6,189 nucleotides of DNA from Bacteroidota bacterium (lineage in GTDB: Bacteria; Bacteroidota; Bacteroidia; UBA7662), in NCBI GenBank assembly GCA_016868875.1, contig VGFN01000063.1:1-6189 (forward strand). Direction: 5' to 3'. Below are positions 1 through 6,189 of this stretch, piece after piece. Numbering within the stretch: the stretch's first letter is position 1; every line of letters begins with the position of its first letter. The translations under genes and the position numbers were made by a program. The notes beneath the pieces were generated by a model. The model worked only from the letters and a program-made list of their open reading frames with translations, was not told where the DNA came from and made no database searches.

Positions 1-1
1 G

Positions 2-265
2 TTGTTGGAACGCAATGGCTTTGAGGTGATTCGAAGTTCCAAAACCAATGGATATACTGCGACTTGGTTGCAAATGGGCATTCTGGGTTGGTACCAAAGG
101 TGGGAGACTCGTAACAAATTTTTGAACCTTGGAATAGGCCTGATTTTACTTGCCCCGTTGAACATACTTGCCGCCGCATGGGTTTCTGTTTTTCCGGGTT
201 CGAATAGTTGGTATTGTAACACCGTTTTTATGGCCAAGGCCACAAAGAATGCAGGCGCTATTTGA
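2..265 (+). CDS. Probable SAM-dependent methyltransferase, C-terminal part only
   Basis: The reading frame is open from the left edge of the window and ends at TGA 263-265, so only the last 87 or so residues are visible. The visible part starts with LLERNGFEVI, which resembles the end of a Rossmann-type methyltransferase where the final strands follow a 'll...GFev' motif. A Tyr/Trp-rich stretch (TWLQMGILGWYQRW) and a hydrophobic segment at about residues 42-60 (IGLILLAPLNILAAAW) come next, and the tail reads NTVFMAKATK. From memory, this pattern fits class I methyltransferases found in Bacteroidota polysaccharide clusters, where the hydrophobic tail may sit against the membrane. The SAM-binding region lies outside the window, so the family call rests on the tail alone. 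The stop overlaps or closely precedes the next gene's start, which supports a shared operon with the two glycosyltransferases. An unrelated small membrane-associated protein cannot be excluded. Confidence 0.6.
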   Translation: MLERNGFEVIRSSKTNGYTATWLQMGILGWYQRWETRNKFLNLGIGLILLAPLNILAAAWVSVFPGSNSWYCNTVFMAKATKNAGAI

Positions 266-270
266 TTCGA

Positions 271-1593
271 ATGCAAAGCCCTCATCCGCTAAAACTGGTT
301 CTGCTAACGAGCTCTCAAACCTCCGGTGGCGCGGCGATTGCCTGTATGCGTCAAGCCAGGGTCCTTCGTCAGGCCGGACATCAGGTAACCGTTTTGAGCC
401 CGGAGACTTGGTGGCCGGACGGATTCCTGGGCCGGTGGATGCAACGGGGGTATACCCTTCGTAAGCATTTGGTGTACAAGCTTCAGCAATATTTGGTCTG
501 GACCCCCGGGGCGATGTTTAGCGGGAATCCCTGGCCGGCAGGAGATCCATCGCGTATGCAGCACCCGGTCTTGAAGGAGGCGGATGCCTTTGTTTTGCAT
601 TGGATTAATCATGGCTTCTTGGGGTCCTCAGATTTGCGGGCTTTGTTAAATTCAGGAAAACCTGTGTTATGGCACATGCACGATCAATGGGCTTTTACGG
701 GGGGTTGTCATTATTCCGGTGCATGTACGGCCTTTGAAAATACCTGTGGAACGTGTCCGCAGTTACGACAAAGCGGACCTGGCGATCGCTCACGAAGACA
801 GTTTTTGGAGCGTCAACAATGGGCAGCGCAAGCGGGAGACCGTTTGTCGCTTGTGGCTCCAAGTGAATGGCTTGCTGGCCTGGCCGCTAAATCCGGTATT
901 GTACGAGGAAGCGGAGTTAGGGTGCGCTGCATCCCCAATCCATTTGACCCAGCAGTGGATGGCCAAGGCCTGCAACCCCGCTTGGTAATCAGCGAGCAAT
1001 CCAGGCCTCGCTTGTTTTTTGCGGCGGTGAACCCCTCCGATTCTCGGAAGGGGTGGGACTTGTTGATGATGGCTTTGGAGTACTTGGGTAGGGAAGGCAT
1101 GGTCTGTGATGTTGAAGTGGCCGGCAAGGTCACGGAGCCAGCAAGGTCACGGGTGCAGGCATTGGAAGTGGGTGGACACCGAGTGACTTGGTTGGGTTTG
1201 TTGGGCCCTAGGTCTATGCAGGAGGCCTACGCTAGGGCCGATGTATTCGTTATTCCTTCCTTGCAAGAAAACTTTCCAAACACTATTTTGGAAAGTTTCG
1301 CAGCCGGTACACCGGTGGTTGGTTTTGCGGCAGGTGGCATCTCCTCCATGATTGTGGAAGGCCAAAACGGGGCTTTAGCGCCAGCGGTTGACCCTTGGGC
1401 TTCGGAAGGATCCAAAGCCATGGCCGCTGTTAATCTAGCCTCGGCCATCTTGAGGGTGGTCCAGCACCCCCAGGGCAACTTGCTGCGTGCGATGGCTTAT
1501 CAAAGTCTGGAACAAGTTCGACCAGAGCGAGTTGCCAAGGAATATACCGATTTAATTCATGATATGTTACAGAATTCTTCGAAGTCGCTATGA
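271..1593 (+). CDS. Glycosyltransferase family 4 (GT-B fold, retaining) for surface polysaccharide
   Basis: This 440-residue protein should transfer a sugar from a nucleotide-sugar donor to a lipid-linked acceptor at the cytoplasmic membrane. The N-terminal domain opens with LKLVLLTSSQTSGGAA, a typical GT4 acceptor-side start, and carries WHMHDQW (134-140) followed by four cysteines at 146, 152, 159 and 162 in the pattern GGCHYSGAC...CGTCPQL. The C-terminal donor domain shows the RKGW motif (259-262) and the EX7E motif ENFPNTILE with E333 and E341, both expected in family GT4. About 12 extra residues (376-387, WASEGSKAMAAV) seem inserted after the NGALAPAVD motif. No signal peptide or membrane segment is visible. 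ATG 271 is chosen as start; TTG 262 would overlap the upstream stop as TTGA, has a weak GCAGG upstream, and is a real alternative adding three residues. The stop overlaps the next start as ATGA. The family call is firm; the sugar specificity is unknown. Confidence 0.92.
   Translation: MQSPHPLKLVLLTSSQTSGGAAIACMRQARVLRQAGHQVTVLSPETWWPDGFLGRWMQRGYTLRKHLVYKLQQYLVWTPGAMFSGNPWPAGDPSRMQHPVLKEADAFVLHWINHGFLGSSDLRALLNSGKPVLWHMHDQWAFTGGCHYSGACTAFENTCGTCPQLRQSGPGDRSRRQFLERQQWAAQAGDRLSLVAPSEWLAGLAAKSGIVRGSGVRVRCIPNPFDPAVDGQGLQPRLVISEQSRPRLFFAAVNPSDSRKGWDLLMMALEYLGREGMVCDVEVAGKVTEPARSRVQALEVGGHRVTWLGLLGPRSMQEAYARADVFVIPSLQENFPNTILESFAAGTPVVGFAAGGISSMIVEGQNGALAPAVDPWASEGSKAMAAVNLASAILRVVQHPQGNLLRAMAYQSLEQVRPERVAKEYTDLIHDMLQNSSKSL
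1124..1152 (+). repeat. 12-bp direct repeat inside the GT4 gene
   Basis: The sequence GCAAGGTCACGG occurs at 1124-1135 and again exactly at 1141-1152. The copies are 17 bases apart, so they are read in different frames and encode different residues (GKVTE against ARSR). That makes a protein-level cause unlikely; a small local duplication or coincidence is more likely. Confidence 0.6.
1269..1298. repeat. Perfect 12-bp inverted repeat with 6-base loop inside the GT4 gene
   Basis: The arm AAACTTTCCAAA (1269-1280) is the exact reverse complement of TTTGGAAAGTTT (1287-1298), separated by CACTAT. The structure covers the codons of the conserved EX7E motif of the glycosyltransferase. It has no T-run after it, so it is not a typical intrinsic terminator. 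It could form a hairpin in the mRNA, be a palindromic protein-binding site, or be a coincidence of codon choice. Confidence 0.7.
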
Positions 1594-2423
1594 AACAATC
1601 CGGAAGCATGCACATTTCGGTGATTACGGTGACCTACAATCCCGGGGATTTGTTGGAGCCTACGATGCAATCGGTGTTGGGGCAGGTGGACGTTCGGGTG
1701 GATTACGTTGTGGTGGATGGGGCGTCCAAGGACGGAACGGTGGAGCGATTGCGGGCCTTTGGTGAAAAGGTTCAGGGCGAGCGGGTTCAAGGCGAGCTAG
1801 GTCAGAGCGAGCGGGTTCAAGGAGGTTCGTTGGCCTATCGTTGGGTGTCAGAGCAAGATCAGGGGCTCTATGACGCCATGAACAAGGGCATGGCGATGGC
1901 GATCGGAGATTATGTTTTGTTTTTGAATGCTGGGGATACCTTGGCCCATCCCCGTGTTTTGGCGGATTTGTGGGCCGAGGCACCGGGGGCGGGTGCATAT
2001 TACGGGCAGGCGATGGTGGTTGAATCGGTGGGAGGCCGAGAATTGGGCCTTCGTAAACCGCTGCCTCCATCCCGCTTGAACAGTCGTTCCCTTCGTTTTG
2101 GAATGGTGGTATGCCATCAGGCCTTCATTGTCGGACGAGCCTGGGCCAAGCCCTACGATTTGCAATACAAAATCTGCGCGGATATCGATTGGATGATTCG
2201 CACCCTACAGGCCTTGGAGGCCGCAAAGGTTCTTGTATACTTTGCTGACCAGGTTTTGGTGCAGTTTTTGGATGGAGGGCTTTCCAGCCAACGTCGCAAA
2301 GCCGCTTGGATGGAAAGGTACCGCATCTTTGAACGGCATTACGGCGCATGGAATAATCTTGCTAACCATGTTTGGATAGTCCTGCGCTATGTTTTGAGAC
2401 GATTTGTGCCGAACTTTGGCTGA
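1590..2423 (+). CDS. Glycosyltransferase family 2 (GT-A fold), WcaE-like
   Basis: This 277-residue protein should be an inverting sugar transferase acting on the same polysaccharide as the GT4 enzyme upstream. The GT-A start ISVITVTYN (9-17) is followed by VVVDGASKDGT (40-50), which binds the nucleotide of the donor. Next come SEQDQGLYDAMNKG (87-100), the acidic metal-site motif FLNAGD (111-116), CHQAF (175-179) and ADIDW (197-201). The EQDQGLYDAMNKG and HQAF motifs are typical of the colanic-acid WcaE-like branch of GT2. No membrane helix is evident, so the enzyme is probably cytosolic or peripheral. Residues 61-80 are an odd low-complexity insert of five-residue repeats (VQGER, VQGEL, GQSER, VQGGS) between the nucleotide site and the catalytic motifs. 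ATG 1590 overlaps the GT4 stop as ATGA, which favours it; ATG 1608 just before HISVITV is a possible shorter start. No clear ribosome binding site precedes either. Family is confident, substrate unknown. Confidence 0.92.
   Translation: MKQSGSMHISVITVTYNPGDLLEPTMQSVLGQVDVRVDYVVVDGASKDGTVERLRAFGEKVQGERVQGELGQSERVQGGSLAYRWVSEQDQGLYDAMNKGMAMAIGDYVLFLNAGDTLAHPRVLADLWAEAPGAGAYYGQAMVVESVGGRELGLRKPLPPSRLNSRSLRFGMVVCHQAFIVGRAWAKPYDLQYKICADIDWMIRTLQALEAAKVLVYFADQVLVQFLDGGLSSQRRKAAWMERYRIFERHYGAWNNLANHVWIVLRYVLRRFVPNFG
1770..1829 (+). repeat. 15-bp in-frame tandem repeat in the GT2 gene (about four units)
   Basis: Four consecutive 15-base units start at 1770, 1785, 1800 and 1815: GTTCAGGGCGAGCGG, GTTCAAGGCGAGCTA, GGTCAGAGCGAGCGG and GTTCAAGGAGGTTCG. 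The first three differ at only two to four positions from one another, and the last is degenerate in its second half. GCGAGCGGGTTCAAGG occurs exactly at 1777-1792 and 1807-1822. The unit length is a multiple of three, so copy-number change would keep the reading frame. Confidence 0.85.
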
Positions 2424-2434
2424 ATCCCCCCTTT

Positions 2435-5254
2435 ATGCCCTTAGACCCATCGATCCGCTCCGTCCTAATCATCGGAAGCGGACCCATTGTCATCGGCCAG
2501 GCCTGCGAATTTGATTACTCCGGATCCCAAGCCGCCCGTTCCCTTCGCGAGGAAGGAATCGAAGTCATCCTGATCAATTCCAATCCCGCCACCATCATGA
2601 CGGACCCCGTCACAGCGAATCGGGTTTATTTGATGCCGTTGACTATCGAGTCCTTGGAACACATTATTTCACAACACCGTATCGATGCCGTTCTGCCCAC
2701 CATGGGCGGGCAGACCGCCCTTAATTTGTGCAAAGAGGCCGACGAATTGGGACTATGGGCTCAGCATAACATTCGATTAATTGGGGTGGATATCGACGCC
2801 ATCGAACGCACCGAAAATCGGGAAGAATTTCGCAGACTGATGTTGGAAATCGGAGTGGGTGTTGCGCCATCTCGAATCGCTAATTCATTTTTGGAGGGCA
2901 AAGAAGCCGCCGAAGAAATCGGATTTCCTTTGGTCATTCGACCTTCCTACACTCTGGGGGGAACAGGGGGCGCAGTGATCTACCGCAAAGAAGACTTTGA
3001 CAAAGCCTTGAACAGAGGCTTGGATGCATCACCTACCCATGAAGTGCTGATTGACAAGGCGGTACTGGGCTGGAAGGAGTATGAATTGGAATTGTTGCGG
3101 GATGCTGCGGATAATGTTTGCATTATTTGCACCATAGAGAACATGGACCCCATGGGAATCCATACCGGGGACAGCATCACCGTGGCGCCGGCCATGACGT
3201 TGAGCGATACGGCAATGCAGGCCATGCGGGATCAGGCCATTCTCATGATGCGTTCAATCGGGAATTTTGCCGGGGGATGCAATGTGCAATTCGCCATGGA
3301 TCCCCTGACGGAGGCGATCATCGCTATCGAAATTAATCCTCGCGTTTCCCGCTCATCGGCGCTCGCATCCAAAGCCACCGGGTATCCAATTGCCAAAATC
3401 GCTGCCAAGCTTGCAGTCGGTTATCGTTTGGACGAATTGCCCAATCAAATTACCCTCAGTACTTCCGCTTTCTTTGAACCCTCCTTGGATTATGTGATTG
3501 TCAAAATCCCCAAATGGAATTTCGACAAATTTCCCGGAGCAGATCGTAGCCTGGGCTTCCAAATGAAATCGGTAGGGGAGGTGATGGGCATAGGAAGAAG
3601 CTTCAACGAAGCCCTGCAAAAAGCCTGCCAGAGCCTGGAAATCAACCGCGCAGGCATTGGGGCTGATGGTAAAGGCGAACGCCGTTTGGAGGTGATCATG
3701 GACAGCTTGGAGCATCCTTCCTGGGAGCGCCTTTTTCATTTGTACGATGCTTTCTCTTTGGGGGTTCCCCTCAAGTCTGTTCAGAAAGCAACGCGCATTG
3801 ACCCCTGGTTCCTTCGTGAAATTCGGTCCTTGGTGGAACTTGAGCAAAAAGTCAAACCCATGAGCCTAGCCCAAATTGACCGTGATTTGATGCAGGACTT
3901 GAAACAAAACGGATTTTCGGATTATCAAATTGCGTGCATGGTCATGGACGATGTGCAAGAAAAGCAGGTCAGGAACCATCGTAAGTCGCTCAATTTGCAT
4001 CGAGTTTGGAAAATGGTGGATACCTGCAGCGCGGAGTTTCCTGCGGCAACTCCATATTATTACTCTTGTTACGATACCGAAAACGAAAGTGTCTCAAGTG
4101 ATAGGCCCAAGGTTATTGTTTTGGGGTCCGGCCCTAACCGAATTGGGCAAGGGATTGAATTTGATTATTCCTGCGTGCACGGTTTGTTAGCCGCCAGAGA
4201 ATCCGGTTTCGAGGCCATCATGGTGAACTGCAATCCGGAGACCGTGAGCACGGATTTCAACATGGCGGATAAATTGTATTTCGAGCCTGTTTTTTGGGAG
4301 CATTTGCTTGATTTGTTGGAGCACGAAAAGCCGGTAGGGGTCATCGTTCAATTGGGCGGTCAAACGGCCCTCAAATTGGCGGAGAAAATCCATGGGCATG
4401 GTTATCGAATCATCGGCACCTCGTACGAGAGCATGGATTTGGCCGAAGACCGTGGCCGCTTCAGCGATTTGCTCAAAGAACTTGATATACCATATCCACG
4501 GTACGGGGTGGCCGAAACCGCTGAAGAAGCCTTGCAAATCGCGCACGATGTGGGATATCCCGTCTTGGTGAGGCCCAGTTATGTACTTGGTGGGCAGGGA
4601 ATGAGCATTGTGATCAACGACGAAGAATTGGAGAAGGCCGTAGTGGATTTGTTGAGAAGAATACCTGGCAACAGGATTTTGATTGATCATTTCTTGGACC
4701 GGGCCATGGAGGCTGAAGCAGATTGCATTAGCGACGGTCTTGATGTGATGATATGCGGGATCATGGAGCATATTGAACCTGCAGGCATACATTCCGGGGA
4801 TTCGCACGCAGTGCTCCCGCCCTTTGGTTTATCGCCTTTGGTGGTAACTCAAATGGAAGAATACACGAGAAGACTCGCCAAAGCCCTTCAAATCAACGGC
4901 TTGATGAATGTGCAGTTTGCCATCAAGAACGATGTGGTTTATGTGATCGAGGCCAATCCAAGGGCCTCCCGAACCGTGCCGTTCTTGGCCAAGGCCTATG
5001 CGACTCCCTTTGTGAACATGGCGACCAAAGTAATGTTGGGAACACATAAAGTTGCCGACTTTGAAACGGAGTACAAGCTGGAGGGCTGGGCCATCAAGGA
5101 GCCTGTATTTTCTTTCAATAAATTCCCTAACGTGAACAAAGAACTCGGCCCGGAAATGAAATCCACCGGAGAGGCGATTCGTTTCATCAGTGATTTGCGA
5201 GACCCTTACTTCCGGGATTTGTACAAACGAAAATCCATGTACTTATCGCGTTAA
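2435..5254 (+). CDS. carB: Carbamoyl-phosphate synthase large subunit, short form without the MGS-like domain
   Basis: CarB makes carbamoyl phosphate from bicarbonate, two ATP and ammonia delivered by the glutaminase subunit CarA, feeding pyrimidine and arginine synthesis in the cytosol. Two homologous synthetase halves are visible. The first opens with GSGPIVIGQACEFDYSG (14-30) and has metal-binding Q285, E299 and N301 in EINPRVSRSSALASK, at the same numbers as in the E. coli enzyme. The second opens with GSGPNRIGQGIEFDYS near 564 and has E839 and N841 in EANPRASRT, in line with E. coli E841 and N843. The middle region (about 400-555) matches the oligomerisation domain. The protein ends at residue 939 with SMYLSR, shortly after PEMKSTGEA, whereas E. 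coli CarB runs to 1073; the whole C-terminal domain that binds UMP, IMP and ornithine is absent. ATG 2435 is chosen because MPLDPSIRSVLIIGSGP matches known CarB starts; an in-frame ATG at 2372 would add 21 unrelated residues inside the GT2 gene. No Shine-Dalgarno is seen. carA is not in the window. Confidence 0.97.
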   Translation: MPLDPSIRSVLIIGSGPIVIGQACEFDYSGSQAARSLREEGIEVILINSNPATIMTDPVTANRVYLMPLTIESLEHIISQHRIDAVLPTMGGQTALNLCKEADELGLWAQHNIRLIGVDIDAIERTENREEFRRLMLEIGVGVAPSRIANSFLEGKEAAEEIGFPLVIRPSYTLGGTGGAVIYRKEDFDKALNRGLDASPTHEVLIDKAVLGWKEYELELLRDAADNVCIICTIENMDPMGIHTGDSITVAPAMTLSDTAMQAMRDQAILMMRSIGNFAGGCNVQFAMDPLTEAIIAIEINPRVSRSSALASKATGYPIAKIAAKLAVGYRLDELPNQITLSTSAFFEPSLDYVIVKIPKWNFDKFPGADRSLGFQMKSVGEVMGIGRSFNEALQKACQSLEINRAGIGADGKGERRLEVIMDSLEHPSWERLFHLYDAFSLGVPLKSVQKATRIDPWFLREIRSLVELEQKVKPMSLAQIDRDLMQDLKQNGFSDYQIACMVMDDVQEKQVRNHRKSLNLHRVWKMVDTCSAEFPAATPYYYSCYDTENESVSSDRPKVIVLGSGPNRIGQGIEFDYSCVHGLLAARESGFEAIMVNCNPETVSTDFNMADKLYFEPVFWEHLLDLLEHEKPVGVIVQLGGQTALKLAEKIHGHGYRIIGTSYESMDLAEDRGRFSDLLKELDIPYPRYGVAETAEEALQIAHDVGYPVLVRPSYVLGGQGMSIVINDEELEKAVVDLLRRIPGNRILIDHFLDRAMEAEADCISDGLDVMICGIMEHIEPAGIHSGDSHAVLPPFGLSPLVVTQMEEYTRRLAKALQINGLMNVQFAIKNDVVYVIEANPRASRTVPFLAKAYATPFVNMATKVMLGTHKVADFETEYKLEGWAIKEPVFSFNKFPNVNKELGPEMKSTGEAIRFISDLRDPYFRDLYKRKSMYLSR

Positions 5255-5364
5255 TCCTGCAGCCATCGTGGGGTTTAGCTGGAATCGGCCTCTTTTTCAT
5301 GGGATTTTAATGCAAGGACCTAAACCTGAAGGTAAGAAAAGGGTCAATATTCGGTTATACAATA
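5255..5364. other. 110-base intergenic gap between carB and the response regulator
   Basis: This is the only gap of any size in the window and is the likeliest place for an operon boundary, because carB and the two-component genes are unrelated in function. I see no strong stem followed by a T-run, so no intrinsic terminator is called, and no clear Bacteroidota TTTG / TAnnTTTG promoter pair. A TATACAAT stretch at 5356-5363 resembles a -10 box but lies only one base before the ATG, so it could serve only a leaderless transcript. No believable small gene fits. Confidence 0.5.
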
Positions 5365-6072
5365 ATGGAGACCGTTCATATCTTGATGGTGGAGGACGAC
5401 GCGGCCATGGCTGCGGCTGTGATGGAGGGGCTGAGCCAGGAGGGTTTTGCAGTGGATCGTGCAGTGGATAGCTTGGAGGCGAGGCGTTATTTCAGCGACA
5501 AAGAATACCGGGTGGTGATTTTGGACCGAATGTTGCCGGGCGGCCTCAACGGCATTGATCTTGCCCGCCGTTTCCGCTCCCAACGACCGTCATGCGGTTT
5601 GTTGATGTTGACTGCCTTGGGCACGACCGGGGACAAGGTGGAAGGTCTGGAAGCCGGTGCAGACGATTACCTGGTCAAGCCCTTTGATTTTGATGAATTG
5701 CTTGCCCGAATTCGGGCGATACTGCGGAGGCAAGATGGTCAATCGGGGCCTAGGCAACTGCAAGTGGGTTCTTTGATCCTCGATTTGCAGACCAAAGAAG
5801 CCCGCAGAGATGGCAAGTCCATAGGACTCACCGCCAAGGAGTTTCATCTCTTGGAATATTTTATGCGCCACAAAGGGGAGGTCCTGAGCCGAACCCAATT
5901 AGCCGCTGATGTCTGGGATATTCATTTTGATACGGGAACCAATGTGGTAGATGTGTACATCAACTTTTTGCGCAAGAAAATCGACCGTGATTTCCATACC
6001 AAAATGCTGGTGACCCATATTGGGCAAGGATATCAATTGACCGAAGAAGCAAACCCATCCCCGGCGTCTTAG
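5365..6072 (+). CDS. OmpR/PhoB-family response regulator transcription factor
   Basis: This 235-residue protein should be phosphorylated by the kinase encoded just downstream and then bind DNA. The receiver domain (about 4-118) has the acidic pair E10/D11 in VEDD, the phospho-acceptor D54 in VVILDRMLP, the switch T83 in LMLTA, and K105 in DDYLVKPFDFDELLARIR. The winged-helix output domain (about 132-228) shows GLTAKEFHLLEYFMRHKGEV, the recognition region with NVVDVYINFLRKKID, and the closing wing THIGQGYQL, all typical of the OmpR/PhoB type. The D54 loop reads LPGGLNG, one residue longer than the usual LPGxDG. The closest well-known relatives by general pattern are the CusR/CopR/QseB-like regulators, but the inducing signal cannot be read here. 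ATG 5365 fits the family start METVHILMVEDD. The stop is 13 bases before the kinase start, so the two are almost certainly co-transcribed. Confidence 0.96.
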   Translation: METVHILMVEDDAAMAAAVMEGLSQEGFAVDRAVDSLEARRYFSDKEYRVVILDRMLPGGLNGIDLARRFRSQRPSCGLLMLTALGTTGDKVEGLEAGADDYLVKPFDFDELLARIRAILRRQDGQSGPRQLQVGSLILDLQTKEARRDGKSIGLTAKEFHLLEYFMRHKGEVLSRTQLAADVWDIHFDTGTNVVDVYINFLRKKIDRDFHTKMLVTHIGQGYQLTEEANPSPAS

Positions 6073-6085
6073 TTTCGCCCAAGGG

Positions 6086-6189
6086 ATGACCATACGCAAT
6101 CAGTTAAGCAGGAGGCTTTTGGCCTTGGTGGCCTTGGTTTTGGGCTTGGTGCTCCTGTCGGTGTATTTTTTGGTGAATCGTCAAAGGGA
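6086..6189 (+). CDS. Sensor histidine kinase, N-terminal part only (partial at window edge)
   Basis: The frame from ATG 6086 stays open to the window end and gives 34 residues beginning MTIRNQLSRRLLALVAL. A basic start is followed by one strongly hydrophobic helix at about residues 11-30 and then NRQR, which is the usual first transmembrane segment of a membrane sensor kinase with an inside N-terminus. MTIRN-type starts are, from memory, common in Bacteroidota kinases paired with OmpR-type regulators. AAGGG directly before the ATG is too close to be a good ribosome binding site. The position, 13 bases after a response regulator on the same strand, is the main reason for the call. The sensor loop, HAMP, H-box and ATPase parts lie beyond the window, so the kinase identity is inferred rather than seen. 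Confidence 0.82.
   Translation, partial: MTIRNQLSRRLLALVALVLGLVLLSVYFLVNRQR

Noticed and set aside
1660..2070. A 136-codon proline-rich open frame on the minus strand
   Set aside because: It is antisense to the GT2 gene; the proline richness follows from glycine and tryptophan codons (GGN, TGG) on the + strand and not from a real protein.
2372..2434. In-frame 21-codon extension of carB to an upstream ATG
   Set aside because: It overlaps the end of the GT2 gene, adds residues unlike any CarB start, and ATG 2435 begins exactly where the family begins.
3353..3847. A 164-codon open frame on the minus strand
   Set aside because: It is fully inside carB, its product has no recognisable domain, and its frame mirrors the coding bias of the + strand.
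4187..4807. A 206-codon open frame on the minus strand
   Set aside because: It lies wholly within carB, whose protein is strongly conserved in the + frame; the minus-strand product shows no recognisable motif and is the shadow of carB codon use.
5258..5285. Possible hairpin CAGC ... GCTG after carB as a terminator
   Set aside because: The stem is only four pairs with a long loop and no T-run follows it.
5356..5363. TATACAAT as a -10 promoter box for the response regulator
   Set aside because: It is one base from the ATG, so it would need leaderless transcription, and no matching upstream element stands out at a suitable distance.
5310..5471. Small open frame of about 53 codons starting in the carB-regulator gap
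   Set aside because: It runs out of frame into the response regulator and yields a glycine-rich low-complexity product, typical of a shadow frame.
6118..6155. Repetitive TTGG/CCTTGG-rich stretch at the window end
   Set aside because: It encodes the leucine- and valine-rich transmembrane helix of the kinase; the repetition follows from TTG, GTG and GCC codons.

Overview
The window looks like a stretch of chromosome from a member of the Bacteroidota with intermediate base composition. The clues are a carbamoyl-phosphate synthase large subunit that stops right after its second ATP-grasp half, as I recall for several Bacteroidota lineages, the near absence of Shine-Dalgarno sequences before the starts, and a sensor kinase opening with MTIRN. 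No rRNA, tRNA, transposase, CRISPR array or phage gene was seen. All supported genes lie on the + strand and are tightly packed.

Positions 1-2423 are the end of a surface-polysaccharide (exopolysaccharide, capsule or O-antigen type) cluster. It holds the C-terminal tail of a probable SAM-dependent methyltransferase, a GT4-type glycosyltransferase and a GT2-type glycosyltransferase. Each gene overlaps or nearly overlaps the next (TTGA and ATGA junctions), which suggests one transcript and translational coupling. The two transferases would add successive sugars to a lipid-linked repeat unit at the inner face of the cytoplasmic membrane. Donor and acceptor sugars cannot be read from the sequence.

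Positions 2435-5254 hold carB, only 11 bases after the GT2 stop. All core synthetase parts are present, but the C-terminal MGS-like allosteric domain is missing. carA is not in the window. carB supplies carbamoyl phosphate for pyrimidines and arginine and has no clear functional link to the sugar genes, so the close spacing probably marks a chance junction or a shared transcript.

After a 110-base gap, positions 5365-6189 carry a two-component system: a complete OmpR/PhoB-type response regulator followed, 13 bases later, by the first 34 codons of a membrane sensor histidine kinase cut by the window edge.

I found no convincing undescribed system. The points most worth a second look are a 12-bp perfect inverted repeat sitting on the EX7E motif codons of the GT4 gene, a 15-bp in-frame tandem repeat inside the GT2 gene, and the domain-short CarB.
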